Assembly: GCF_000428885.1 (NCBI RefSeq)
Contig: NZ_AUAU01000018.1
Span: 1-64,000, forward strand
Origin: Geothrix fermentans DSM 14018
GTDB lineage: Bacteria > Acidobacteriota > Holophagae > Holophagales > Holophagaceae
Direction: 5' to 3'
DNA: 64,000 nt
Shown here: positions 18,492 through 27,623 of the stretch, piece by piece
Position numbering within the stretch: position 1 is the stretch's first letter
Layout of the letters: the number at the start of each line of letters is the position of its first letter
The notes under the pieces: model-generated
What the model saw: only the letters and a program-made list of their open reading frames with translations
Told to the model about the DNA's origin: nothing
The model's database searches: none
Translations under genes and position numbers: made by a program

Positions 18492-21119
18492 TCAGAGCGT
18501 CATGCGCTGGAGGCTGGCCTTGAGGCTCTCGTCGACGATGGCGAGGCAGTCGGCGAAGTGGGCCTTGGTCTCCTTGCTGAAGCCGGGCTTCATGGGGGCG
18601 GCCTTGAGGGCGGGCTGGAGGGCGCGCAGGGCCTCCCGGGCCAGGGCCCGGGCATCGGCGGGCGTGAGGGGGTTGGCCTTCAGCACCTGGGCGCTGAGCT
18701 GGCGCAGGTGCTCCCGCTGCAGGTTGCGCCGCATCACCGGGACCTCGCGGCCGCTCTTGAGCTCGGTCCAGATGGCGCCCTGGAGGGTGTCGTAGAGCTC
18801 CGACAGGCGGAAGACGCCCTTGGGATCCGCCAGCTTGTCCGGCGCGTCCAGGATGCGCTGGGCCACGGCGGGCTGGAACAGCTGGGCCAGCACCTGGGTC
18901 TGGGTGCGCAGCACCCACTGGGCGGGCGACGGATCGGCATTCACGGGGCCGCCGAAGCGGTCGGTGGTGAGCCGGGACATGAACTCGGGCTTGAAACGGA
19001 AGGCGTCCACGGAGAAGAGTCCCGTCTCCAGCAGCTTCAGGGCCTGGCGCTGACGGGCGGCGGGAACGGGCGTGATGGGCGCCCGGCCCGTGCCCGCGTG
19101 GTCGCGCAGATGGACCACGCCGCCGATGTATTTGGCGCTCAGGTTGGCGGAGAGGCCCACCTGCCCCAGGGCCCGCAGCAGCCCCCGGCGCAGGGGCTGG
19201 TAGTCATCCCCGTCCTTGAAGGTCTTGGCCTGGAGGCGCTCCCAGAGCTCCTTCGAGAGGTTCAGGCGCTTCTGGTAGAAGGCCAGGGGATCCGAACCCA
19301 GGTCGCGGCGGTTCACCTCCGGATCCATGCCCTCGAGGCCCATGAAGCCCAGGGCCTCCTCATCCGTGCCGTAGGCCAGCTCCGGCTCGGAGCTGCGTCC
19401 GGCGATCTTCGCGAGGGCCGCCTTCTCCTCCGCGGGGGCCAGCGGCTTGTAGCCGTACTCGATGACCCAGTGGTCGTAGGGCCCCAGGGTGCTCATCACG
19501 TACTCGCCCTGGCGCTGGCCCTTGAGCGCCAGGTTCAGCGCGTTGTAGTCCATGACGGACCCGGTCAGGCCGTGGGTCTTGGTGAACTCCGGATCCGAGA
19601 CCTGCTCCAGGGAGTAGATGGTCGAGGCCCGGAAGTTGTGGCGCAGGCCCAGGGTGTGGCCCACCTCGTGGGTGATCACGTCCTTGAGCACGGCGGCCAC
19701 GTAGGCGTCCTCCTCCGGGCTGCCGGGCGTGATCTCGCCGCGGGTCTCCAGGAGGTCGAGGGCGAAGCCCATCTCCTGGTGGGCCTCGGCCGCGTAGGTG
19801 CAGAGGTCCTGGTCGTGCCGGAACAGGAAGGGCTCCTGGGCCCGGGGCGGCAGGGTCTCGCGGGCCTCGGTGCGGGTGCCGCGGGCCCAGACCTCTCCGA
19901 TGCCGATGTCCGCGTCCAGGATCTCCCCGCTGCGGGGATCCACCTGGCTGGGCCCGATGGCGAAGCCGATGTCCGTGCCCGTGAGCCAGCGGAGAGAGGC
20001 GTGGCGGGCATCATGGGTGTCCCAGTCCGCGTCGGCGGGCTGGACCTTCACCTGGATGGCGTCCTTGAAGCCCTGCTCCTCGAAGGCCTTGTTCCAGGCC
20101 AGCACCCCCGCCGTGACGGCGGGGCGGTACTTCTCGGGGATGTTCCGGTCCAGCCAGAACACGATGGGCTGCTTCGGCTCCGAGAGCGGGGCGGCGGGGT
20201 CCTTCTTCTCCAGGCGCCAGCGGTGGATGTAGTGCACCTTGGGATCCACCTTGGTGTCGTCGCCGAAGTCCCAGCGGGTGGTGGCGAAGTAGCCCAGCCG
20301 GTCGTCCGCCAGGCGCGGCGCCATGGGCTGGTCCGGCAGCTTGGCGAAGGAGACATGCCAGCCCAGGAACAGGCTGCGGATGTCCTCCAACGTACCCGGA
20401 AGCGGCGTGAAGGGCATGGGCGGGGCCCCCGGCATCTGGACCGGGGGCAGGATGAGACGCGCCAGGGCGTAGTGGGCCTCGATCCGGAAGGCCGCCTGGT
20501 CCTCAGAACTGCGGACCTTCTCGAAGAAGCTGTTGGCGGCATCGAAGCCATAGGGCTGGCGGTAGGTGGCCTCCAGCCGGGTGGCGCCCATGGGGATGTC
20601 CTTCAGCAGCAGGGCATTGGCCTCCACCAGGAAGGACTTCCGCTCGGGATGGGGCTGGCTGAGCACGGGAGCGCTGGAGAGCAGGCTGTCCGTGAAGCCC
20701 TCCGCCACGGCCCGCGCGGCGGCAGAGCCCTCGGGGGCGGTGAAGGAGGTGTTCTTCGCCAGCAGCTGGAGGGAGTTCCCCACCCGGCGGAAGGTGGCCA
20801 TGTAGCTGGCGTCCATCATGCCGCCATAGATGCCGCGCTCCCCAAGGCCGCGGGTGCTGCTGACCGCGAAGAAGAACGGCTTGTCCAGCTGCTCGGGCCG
20901 CACCTCGATCCAGACCTTCTCGTCCTTGGTCCAGAGCGTGAAGAACCCCTTCTGCTCCTTGGCTTCCTTGACGACCTCGGCGAAGGGCTTCAGGGCGCCG
21001 GGCGCCGGGGCTGCCGCGGGCGCTCCGGCCGGGGGCTTGGCGCCGTTCGGCGCCGTCTGGGCCGCCAGGCTCAGGCAGAACAGGGGCAGGAGCGCGGCGA
21101 GGCGCGGATGATGGCACAT
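18492..21119 (-). CDS. Secreted zinc-dependent metalloprotease (DUF5117/DUF5118 type)
   Basis: An 875-residue exported protein. The signal peptide lies in residues 1-20 and is followed by an Ala/Pro-rich linker. A long N-terminal region (about 40-300) resembles DUF5118/DUF5117. The metzincin motif HEVGHTLGLRH is at 484-494, and the methionine turn is probably SVMDYNAL. It probably degrades proteins in the periplasm or outside the cell. A GGAGGAGGG site fixes the start at 21119; an ATG 33 bp upstream lacks one. Such proteases are common in Acidobacteriota and Bacteroidota. Confidence 0.9.
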   Translation of the reverse strand: MCHHPRLAALLPLFCLSLAAQTAPNGAKPPAGAPAAAPAPGALKPFAEVVKEAKEQKGFFTLWTKDEKVWIEVRPEQLDKPFFFAVSSTRGLGERGIYGGMMDASYMATFRRVGNSLQLLAKNTSFTAPEGSAAARAVAEGFTDSLLSSAPVLSQPHPERKSFLVEANALLLKDIPMGATRLEATYRQPYGFDAANSFFEKVRSSEDQAAFRIEAHYALARLILPPVQMPGAPPMPFTPLPGTLEDIRSLFLGWHVSFAKLPDQPMAPRLADDRLGYFATTRWDFGDDTKVDPKVHYIHRWRLEKKDPAAPLSEPKQPIVFWLDRNIPEKYRPAVTAGVLAWNKAFEEQGFKDAIQVKVQPADADWDTHDARHASLRWLTGTDIGFAIGPSQVDPRSGEILDADIGIGEVWARGTRTEARETLPPRAQEPFLFRHDQDLCTYAAEAHQEMGFALDLLETRGEITPGSPEEDAYVAAVLKDVITHEVGHTLGLRHNFRASTIYSLEQVSDPEFTKTHGLTGSVMDYNALNLALKGQRQGEYVMSTLGPYDHWVIEYGYKPLAPAEEKAALAKIAGRSSEPELAYGTDEEALGFMGLEGMDPEVNRRDLGSDPLAFYQKRLNLSKELWERLQAKTFKDGDDYQPLRRGLLRALGQVGLSANLSAKYIGGVVHLRDHAGTGRAPITPVPAARQRQALKLLETGLFSVDAFRFKPEFMSRLTTDRFGGPVNADPSPAQWVLRTQTQVLAQLFQPAVAQRILDAPDKLADPKGVFRLSELYDTLQGAIWTELKSGREVPVMRRNLQREHLRQLSAQVLKANPLTPADARALAREALRALQPALKAAPMKPGFSKETKAHFADCLAIVDESLKASLQRMTL

Positions 21120-21207
21120 ACGGACCCTCCTCCTTATGGAGACATGTGCCATACCATACGCGGACGTCCTTATCCGCGTTTAGGGATTTTCCGATGCCCG
21201 AGAAGGC

Positions 21208-21903
21208 TCAGGCCGCTCCGGCCAATCCCCCGATCCAGGCCAGGACGTCGGCACGCATCTCGGGGCTGAGGGTGTGGCCGACGGGATAGAGGCGGGTGAC
21301 GTGGGGGATGCCCAGGTCCTCCAGCCACCGGTCGGCGCGCTGGGCCCAGTCCGGGGGCAGGGTGTGGTCCCGCTCGCCGTGGCCGATGAAGCCGCGCAGG
21401 TGGGCGAGCCACTCCCGGCCGGCGATGCGGGGCTCGATCTCCGGCAGGATGCGGCCGGAGAGGAGCGCGAAGCCGGCCACCCGCTCCGGGGCCGTGAGGG
21501 CCACACTGGCGCTCATGATGCCGCCCTGGCTGAAGCCGGCGAGGACGGTGCGGCGCGCCTCCACGCCGTGGGCGGCCTGGAGGTGGTCGATGAACCGGAT
21601 GAGCGCGTGGCGGCTGTCCTCGGCCTCATCGGCCGCGATCCTGGGGCCCTCGGTGGTGAAGGCCACCCGGAACCACCCGAACTGCCCGGGGCCGAGCTGG
21701 AGACGGCTGCGGACCAGCACCACCAGGGTTCCGGGATCCACGCCCGCCGCGAGGTCGGCCAGGTCCGTCTCCTGGCCTCCGACGCCGTGCAGGAGCACCA
21801 CGAGGGCCCGGGGCCGCTCGGGCTGCGGCTGGAGCACGCGGTAGGACAGGCCCGAGGCCGCGTCCTGCTGCAGGGCCCCGAGGGAATGGAAGGATGGAGT
21901 CAT
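21208..21903 (-). CDS. Carboxylesterase/phospholipase-type alpha/beta hydrolase
   Basis: This 231-residue hydrolase of the YpfH/lysophospholipase-carboxylesterase family has LLHGVGG for the oxyanion hole and GFSQGG with the nucleophilic serine. Asp in HGERDHTLP and His in VGHTLSPE complete the likely triad. It has no signal peptide, so it is probably cytoplasmic. The substrate is not predictable. It lies between the zinc protease and yceI with no overlap. Confidence 0.88.
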   Translation of the reverse strand: MTPSFHSLGALQQDAASGLSYRVLQPQPERPRALVVLLHGVGGQETDLADLAAGVDPGTLVVLVRSRLQLGPGQFGWFRVAFTTEGPRIAADEAEDSRHALIRFIDHLQAAHGVEARRTVLAGFSQGGIMSASVALTAPERVAGFALLSGRILPEIEPRIAGREWLAHLRGFIGHGERDHTLPPDWAQRADRWLEDLGIPHVTRLYPVGHTLSPEMRADVLAWIGGLAGAA

Positions 21904-21995
21904 GGCGGAACCTCCAGGAAGGGCTGAAACGCGTCCACCTCCGGCCGCTCCCGAGGAACGACCGGAGGCGGATGGGAACGACGGGTCGGCCGGGC

Positions 21996-22589
21996 TTACT
22001 TCTTGGCCGCCTGGGCGACCTTGCCGGCTTCCACGTTGAGGCTCACGGCCACGGACTCGCCGATGACGCCGGGGAAGGTCTTGATGCCGAACTCGTTGCG
22101 GTTGAGGGTGAGGGCGCCGTCCACGAAGCCGGCCACCACGCTGCCGGGCGTCATGCCGGCCTGGGTCCCCGCATTGGAGATGGGGAAGGTGATGCGCTTG
22201 GTGACCCCGTGCATGGTGAAGTCACCGGTGATCTCGAGCTTGCCCTTGGCCACTTCCTTCACGGACGTGCTCTTGAAGGTGATGGTGGGGTACTTCTCCA
22301 CGTCGAAGAAGTCGGGGGACTTGAGGTGCTTGTCCCGGGCCTCGTTGTCGGTGCTGAGGCTGGCGGAGGCGATGGTGACCTCCACGGTGGACTTGCTGAT
22401 GTCCGAGGTATCCACCTTGATGGTGCCGTCGAACTTCGTGAAGCGGCCGCTGACCTTGGCGAGCAGGTGGCTGACCTTGAAGCTCACCTCGCTGTGGACG
22501 GGGTCGATCTTGTAGGTGTCCTCGCCGGCCAGGGCGGGCACGGCCGCCAAGGCGAGGGTGGCGAGAAGGGCGCGGAAGGGGTGTCGCAT
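21996..22589 (-). CDS. YceI-family periplasmic protein
   Basis: This 197-residue protein has a signal peptide (first ~21 residues, cleaved after ALAG) and a lipocalin-like YceI domain. The opening YKIDPVHSEVSFKVSHL and the FTMHGVTKRITFPI segment are diagnostic. Family members bind polyisoprenoid lipids in the periplasm and are often induced by stress or high pH. GGAGG precedes the ATG at 22589. A promoter and repeated AACACCT sites lie upstream. Confidence 0.93.
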   Translation of the reverse strand: MRHPFRALLATLALAAVPALAGEDTYKIDPVHSEVSFKVSHLLAKVSGRFTKFDGTIKVDTSDISKSTVEVTIASASLSTDNEARDKHLKSPDFFDVEKYPTITFKSTSVKEVAKGKLEITGDFTMHGVTKRITFPISNAGTQAGMTPGSVVAGFVDGALTLNRNEFGIKTFPGVIGESVAVSLNVEAGKVAQAAKK

Positions 22590-22605
22590 GTGACCTCCAG
22601 AGAAT

Positions 22606-22694
22606 AGGTGTTTCACCATGCAATTAGTGTAGATCCTGCAAACGAAGTTGCAACACCTTTTTTTCGAAATCTTGAACCCCTAGTGGCAACACCT
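22606..22694 (-). promoter_or_regulatory. yceI promoter with repeated AACACCT motifs
   Basis: On the minus strand TTGCAA (22648-22653) and TACACT (22626-22631) are spaced 16 bp apart, giving a start near 22619. The 7-mer AACACCT occurs at 22652-22658 and 22688-22694, and inverted at 22606-22612. The copies flank the promoter, so they could be an operator. Confidence 0.45.
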
Positions 22695-22739
22695 ACATTT
22701 ACAGCAGATAAATTGCGAAATCCCTTCGCATGGCGCGGT

Positions 22740-24389
22740 TCAGCCCTTCCCCTTCACGCAGAGGCAGGAGGTCTCGGCCCGCACCTGGGCCCGGGCCTGG
22801 GCGCGCCGGAGATCCTCCCCGGCAGCGAAGGCCTCGGCTTCGCGACCCTGGGCCGCCAGCGCTTTCTGGAGGCCCAGGAGGGACCAGTAGTTGGCGGGGT
22901 AGGCCCGGAGGTCCGCGCGGTAGACCGTCTCGGCCTCCTTGGCGCGCCCTGCGGACAGGAGCACGGCCCCCAGGGCGTGGCGGGCGGGGACGACGCAGGC
23001 GGGCGGCTCGTCGTACTTGAGGGCGTCCTCCAGATGCACGGCCTCCTGGAGGCGCTGGATCGCCTCGTCCACCCGGCCCTGGCCGAAGGCGATCTCGCCG
23101 GCCAGGAAGGCGCGGGACACCTGCATCACCTGGCGGGCGTGGTTGGACCCCCAGAGGTGGGTCTCGGGGATCTTCGGCAGCGCCGCCTCGAAGGCCGCCT
23201 GTTCCTTCAGGGCCTCCCCGCTCCGGCCCGTGGCGGCGAAGGCCGTTCCCCGCAGGGCGTGCCAGCTGGCGGTGGCCAGGGGCAGCCGGGCGTCCGGAGC
23301 GGGTTCCGCCAGCAGCTCCTCCCAGAGGCCGAACCGCTTCTGGGCCTCCCATTGCCGCGTGGTGAAGGCCTCGGCGAAGGGGGCGTTGGCCACCACCCAG
23401 TCCAGGGGGAAGGCCGTCACCACGGCCCTGGTCTGGGCCAGGGCCACCTCCTTGCGGCCTTCCATGAGGGCCGTGTAGGCCAGGAAGTCCGCGTTGTGCA
23501 CCATGTAGATCCCGTAGAAGCCGATCTCCGGCTGGCGGGCCCGGTAGCGGCCGTCGGCCTCCATGGCCCGCTCGTTGGCCTCGGCCGCCCCGCCCCAGTC
23601 GCCGATCCGGGCATAGATGTGGCCGGGCATGTGGACCAGGTGCCCCGCATCGGGCACCAGCCGGCGCAGCCGGTCCGCCGCCGCCTTGGCCCGCCCGGGA
23701 TGGGGCGAGCCCTCATAGGCGTGGATGGTGAGGTGGAGGGCCAGGGGATGGTTCGGGGCCAGGGCCAGGGCCCGGCGGAGGGCGCCCAGGATCTCCAGGG
23801 TGCCGGGCTGGGGCTCGCCGGCCCGGGTCCACTGGTCCCAGGGCCGCGTATCCATGAGGGCCTCGGCATAGAGCGCCGCCACGTCGGCGTCCTTGGGGAA
23901 GCGGGCCGCCACCCGGCCCATGGCTCGGGCGTAGGCCGCGTCCAGGGCGCTGCGGTCCGCGGGGTTGGGCATGGCGTAGCGGGACGCCAGGGCCTCGATG
24001 AGGGCCCGCTCCACCGGCGGCGCCCCGGCGGCGCGCTTCCGGGCCTGGCCGAGGGCCTCCCAGGCCGCCTTGGCCTGGACCTCGTCCATGGCGGGGTTGT
24101 TGATGTGGGGACCGTTCACCAGGGCGAGGCCCCACCAGGCCATGGCGCAGCCGGGATCCAGGCGCAGCGCCTCCTGGAAGGCCCGGGCCGCGGCCTCGTG
24201 GTTGAAGGCGTAGGCCCACACCAGCCCCTGGTCGAAGGCCGCCTGGGCGCCGGGGACCTGGGTGGCGATGCGCCGGTGGTGGCGGCCCAGGTCGTAGGGC
24301 CGCCAGGGGGCCGGGGCCGTCCCGGATTCCGGGGGAGCGCCGACGGCCAGGGCGCAGGCGAAGAGCAGGACCGGGGAAAGGAAGCGCAT
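22740..24389 (-). CDS. Exported tetratricopeptide-repeat protein
   Basis: A 549-residue protein with a signal peptide (about residues 1-18) and helical TPR-like repeats throughout. Examples are AYAFNHEAAARAFQEALRLDP and AVLLSAGRAKEAETVYRADL. It ends ETSCLCVKGKG with a small Cys pair. TPR proteins of this kind scaffold periplasmic complexes; no enzymatic motif is visible. It stands alone between yceI and the chemoreceptor. Confidence 0.8.
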   Translation of the reverse strand: MRFLSPVLLFACALAVGAPPESGTAPAPWRPYDLGRHHRRIATQVPGAQAAFDQGLVWAYAFNHEAAARAFQEALRLDPGCAMAWWGLALVNGPHINNPAMDEVQAKAAWEALGQARKRAAGAPPVERALIEALASRYAMPNPADRSALDAAYARAMGRVAARFPKDADVAALYAEALMDTRPWDQWTRAGEPQPGTLEILGALRRALALAPNHPLALHLTIHAYEGSPHPGRAKAAADRLRRLVPDAGHLVHMPGHIYARIGDWGGAAEANERAMEADGRYRARQPEIGFYGIYMVHNADFLAYTALMEGRKEVALAQTRAVVTAFPLDWVVANAPFAEAFTTRQWEAQKRFGLWEELLAEPAPDARLPLATASWHALRGTAFAATGRSGEALKEQAAFEAALPKIPETHLWGSNHARQVMQVSRAFLAGEIAFGQGRVDEAIQRLQEAVHLEDALKYDEPPACVVPARHALGAVLLSAGRAKEAETVYRADLRAYPANYWSLLGLQKALAAQGREAEAFAAGEDLRRAQARAQVRAETSCLCVKGKG

Positions 24390-24465
24390 GGATCACCCCT
24401 CGAAGAAGCTCGGTGTCGACTCTACTTCGCCATGATAAAAAAGTGAATTAGAGTCTCATGCGCGA

Positions 24466-25974
24466 TCAATTCGTCGCCGGCCCCGCCCCCTTCAGCCGGA
24501 AGAACCCCACGGTGGATTGGAGCTGCTCGGCCTGAGCCGAGAGCTCCTCCGCCGTGGAGGCGATCTCCTCGGCGGCCCCGGCATTCTGCTGGATCACCTG
24601 GCTGAGCTGCTGGATGGCGGTGTTGATGTGGTCCGCGCCCGTGGCCTGCTCCCGCGACGCGGCGCTGATCTCCTGGACCAGGTCCGCGGTCTTCCGGATG
24701 TCGGGCACGAGCTTCGCGAGCATCTGGCCCGCGCGCTCCGCCACCTCCACGCTGGAGGAGGACAGCTGGCCGATCTCCCCGGCGGCGACCTGGCTGCGCT
24801 CGGCCAGGTTGCGGACCTCGGAGGCCACCACGGCGAAGCCCTTCCCGTGCTCCCCGGCCCGTGCCGCCTCGATGGCGGCGTTGAGGGCGAGAAGGTTCGT
24901 CTGCCAGGCGATGTCGTCGATGATCGCGATGCGGGCGGCGATGTCCTTCATGGCCGAGACGGCCTCGGCGACGGCGGCGCCGCTCTTCCGGGCATCCTCC
25001 GCCGCCCTGATCGCCAGCTGCTCCGTCTGGCTGGCATTGTCCGCGTTCTGCCGGATGGTGGCGTTCATCTCCTCGATGGAGGCGGCCGCCTCCTCCGCCG
25101 CGGCCGCCTGCCGGGAGGTGCCCTGGGACAGGTCCTCCGCGGCGGAGGAGATCTGGCGGCTGCCTCCGGCGACATGGGCGGCGGCATCCCGGATGCCGGA
25201 CATCACCTGGTGCATGCTCTCCATCATCTTCTTCATGGCCCGGAGCACCCAGCTGGCCTCATCCCTCCCGGGCACCTGGATCTCGAGGGTGAGGTCCCCC
25301 CGGGCCAGCAGCTTGACGGCCTCGATGCTCGCGCGGAGGGGCTTGGCGATGCTGCGGGCGATGGAGACGGCCAGCAGGATGAAGACGAGGCCGACGAGGA
25401 CCAGCCCGACGGCGAGAAGGTTCCGGGTCCTCGCCATGCCGGAGACCTCAGCCTCCTTCCGGGCGGTGAAGGCCTCCTCCTGCTCCCCGATGAGTCCCAG
25501 GAGGAGCGTTTCGGCCTCACGCCAGATCGGCGCCTCCTTCTCCACCAGCAGCGCGGTGGCGGCCTCCCGGGTTCCCAGGGCGGCTTCGCGCTGGACATCG
25601 GCTTGCAGCGCCTGGTCCCGGGCCCAGAGGATGGACAGGGCCCGCAGGCGCGGGCGCATGGCCTCGGGGGCCAACCGGGCCGCCCGCTCCAGGGATTCAA
25701 GCGACTGCCGGTGGGCCGCTTCGAAGGCCTGCCCGGCCCTGGCGTCGGAGGGATCCAGCAGGACGTTCCGGGTGGCCTGCCCCATCTGGAGGCCGCCGGC
25801 CTGGATCCGGTTGAGCTCCACGAGGAGTTGGAGGTCCCGGTCGACCATCGCCGTGATGGAGACCTCCATCTGGCGCCGCTGGCGATGCGACAGAACCCCG
25901 ATCGTCACGAGGCTCAGGATGATGAACCCGAAGAGCAGGTTCAGCCTCCATCGAATCGTCATGTCCTTGAGCAC
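24466..25974 (-). CDS. Methyl-accepting chemotaxis protein
   Basis: This 502-residue receptor has two transmembrane helices (about residues 13-31 and 190-215) enclosing a four-helix-bundle-like periplasmic sensor of about 160 residues. A HAMP domain and a signalling domain follow, with the hairpin tip [20 protein letters not shown]. The sensory domain has no recognisable ligand motif. The GTG at 25974 has AAAGGGGGG upstream; the ATG at 25962 has a poorly spaced site; the longer open frame lacks both homology and a site. No other chemotaxis gene is nearby. Confidence 0.9.
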   Translation of the reverse strand: MLKDMTIRWRLNLLFGFIILSLVTIGVLSHRQRRQMEVSITAMVDRDLQLLVELNRIQAGGLQMGQATRNVLLDPSDARAGQAFEAAHRQSLESLERAARLAPEAMRPRLRALSILWARDQALQADVQREAALGTREAATALLVEKEAPIWREAETLLLGLIGEQEEAFTARKEAEVSGMARTRNLLAVGLVLVGLVFILLAVSIARSIAKPLRASIEAVKLLARGDLTLEIQVPGRDEASWVLRAMKKMMESMHQVMSGIRDAAAHVAGGSRQISSAAEDLSQGTSRQAAAAEEAAASIEEMNATIRQNADNASQTEQLAIRAAEDARKSGAAVAEAVSAMKDIAARIAIIDDIAWQTNLLALNAAIEAARAGEHGKGFAVVASEVRNLAERSQVAAGEIGQLSSSSVEVAERAGQMLAKLVPDIRKTADLVQEISAASREQATGADHINTAIQQLSQVIQQNAGAAEEIASTAEELSAQAEQLQSTVGFFRLKGAGPATN

Positions 25975-26199
25975 CCGTGGCCCCCCTTTCTCGGAAAGAT
26001 GGCAAAGCAGGGAAAAATAATGCTGAGTAGGAATACAGCAATCTTGGAGCCAACCCATCAGGGAGGCCCCAAGCTCATGTACTAAGCAGAGTTGATGCAC
26101 CTTATCGGCCGGTTGTCGAAACAGATGAGAGATCAATTGTTATTCGCCATGGTCAAATCTTGACCAACCCCCTCTGGCGCCCGGGACTACATTTGAGCC

Positions 26200-27042
26200 A
26201 TGGAATCCGGGTCCTGGCCGCTCCCGCGCCCCCTGCTCCCCGCGGAGATGTCCCCTGGCGGCGTGCTGCTCCGGGCGGAGTATTTCCAGGGGCCGATCGA
26301 CACCCGGGCCTTCGCCGCCCGCCACCCGCACCACCGGGTGCTCTCCTCCAACCCCCTGGTGCTGGAGCCCGAGGCCGGGACCTGGGTCTACCTCGCCCGC
26401 TTCGGCGCCGCGGTGTTCTGGAACGCCTCCCCCGCGGTCGTGGCCTCGGTGATCCGGGACCTGGAGGATCTGCCCGGCATGGGCGCCCGGGCGGAAGCGG
26501 CCCGGGACGACCTGCGGGTGCACCTGGGCGCCGAGGCGGATCGCGTGGACTTCTCAGAGGTCTGGCTGCGCGACCTCACCCTGGACAAGCTGAAGATCGT
26601 CTCCCTGGCCCTGGCCCAGAGCGTGGCCCTGGACTCGGTGGAGGCCGAGGTGAGCCGGGCCATGGCCCGGTTCGGTCCCGTGGTGACGGCTCTCCGCGAC
26701 GAGGGGCGGCTGGTCTCAGGACAAAAGGAGCTGCTGCGGACCGTGGGGTTCGCCATGGCGGTGCGGGCCGCGGTGCTGGATACCCTCACGCTCTTCGACG
26801 ACCCGCCGGAGACCTGGGAGAGCGAGGCACTGGCCCACCTGGACAGCGCCCTCTTCGACCAGTTCGACCTGGAGGAGCGCCTCGCGGCCGTGAACCAGAA
26901 GGTGGCCTACCTCCAGGACGCGGGCGCCACGGTGCTGGACGTGCTGGCCCACCGCAAGGATCAGCGGCTGGAGTGGATCATCATCGTCCTCATCCTGGTG
27001 GAGGTGGTGCTCTTCGTCTGGAAGGAGTTCCCCATCAAGTAG
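26200..27042 (+). CDS. RMD1/DUF155-family membrane protein
   Basis: This 280-residue protein matches the RMD1 (DUF155) family, known in yeast for meiotic division and mitochondrial roles but uncharacterised in bacteria. Conserved parts are VLSSNPLVLEPEAGTWVYL near the N terminus, an ALAQSVALDSVEAEVSRAM helix, and a C-terminal transmembrane helix (LEWIIIVLILVEVVLFVW). It would be tail-anchored with most of the protein in the cytoplasm. Its 3' end is 7 bp from a convergent DinB gene. Confidence 0.82.
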   Translation: MESGSWPLPRPLLPAEMSPGGVLLRAEYFQGPIDTRAFAARHPHHRVLSSNPLVLEPEAGTWVYLARFGAAVFWNASPAVVASVIRDLEDLPGMGARAEAARDDLRVHLGAEADRVDFSEVWLRDLTLDKLKIVSLALAQSVALDSVEAEVSRAMARFGPVVTALRDEGRLVSGQKELLRTVGFAMAVRAAVLDTLTLFDDPPETWESEALAHLDSALFDQFDLEERLAAVNQKVAYLQDAGATVLDVLAHRKDQRLEWIIIVLILVEVVLFVWKEFPIK

Positions 27043-27049
27043 GCGGCGC

Positions 27050-27571
27050 CTACACCCTCGGCGCCTCCATCCCGAACTGGGCCCAGCCCTCCTTCGTGGG
27101 GCCGTAGATGCTGGGCACGTGCAGGCCCGCCTGCCGCATGAGCACCGTCATCTGGCCGCGGTGGTGGGCCTGGTGGCTCACCAGCACATAGAGCGCGAAG
27201 GCCCCGGTCCAGCTCTCGCCGTAGAGCGTGAAGTTCCGGCCCAGTTCCGTGTTGCTCCAGCTGCCCACGTGGTCGAGCAGGGACTCGCTCACGGCGCGGT
27301 AGGCCGCGAGGATCTCGGCCATGGTGGGCGGAGGCGGCGTGGCGATGAACCCGTCGGGTCCCAGGCCCACGGGCCCCTTCACCTTCAGGCCCAGGTTCTG
27401 GGGCAGCTCCAGGACGGACTCCACCAGGTGCCAGGCCAGGCGCCGCAGGTCCCGGTGCTGCTCGTCCACGGCCTGATGGGCCGCGGCGTCGGGGATGGCC
27501 GAGAGGACCGCCAGGGTCTTCTCCGCCTCCTGCTCCCAGATGGTCTTGAAGTCCTCCACGCGACGGAACAT
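27050..27571 (-). CDS. DinB-family protein
   Basis: This 173-residue DinB-fold protein has the expected histidines in RLAWHLVES, near the middle, and VSHQAHHRGQMTVLMRQAG, where HxxHHRGQ is the clearest family signature. AGGAGG upstream of the ATG at 27571 fixes the start, although the frame is open 130 bp further. It is only distantly similar to the other DinB protein in the window (2297-2788). Confidence 0.85.
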   Translation of the reverse strand: MFRRVEDFKTIWEQEAEKTLAVLSAIPDAAAHQAVDEQHRDLRRLAWHLVESVLELPQNLGLKVKGPVGLGPDGFIATPPPPTMAEILAAYRAVSESLLDHVGSWSNTELGRNFTLYGESWTGAFALYVLVSHQAHHRGQMTVLMRQAGLHVPSIYGPTKEGWAQFGMEAPRV

Positions 27572-27623
27572 GCCTGCCTCCTGGAAAGTCCCCGGAAGCA
27601 TAGCGCAATGATTCCGCGAATGC

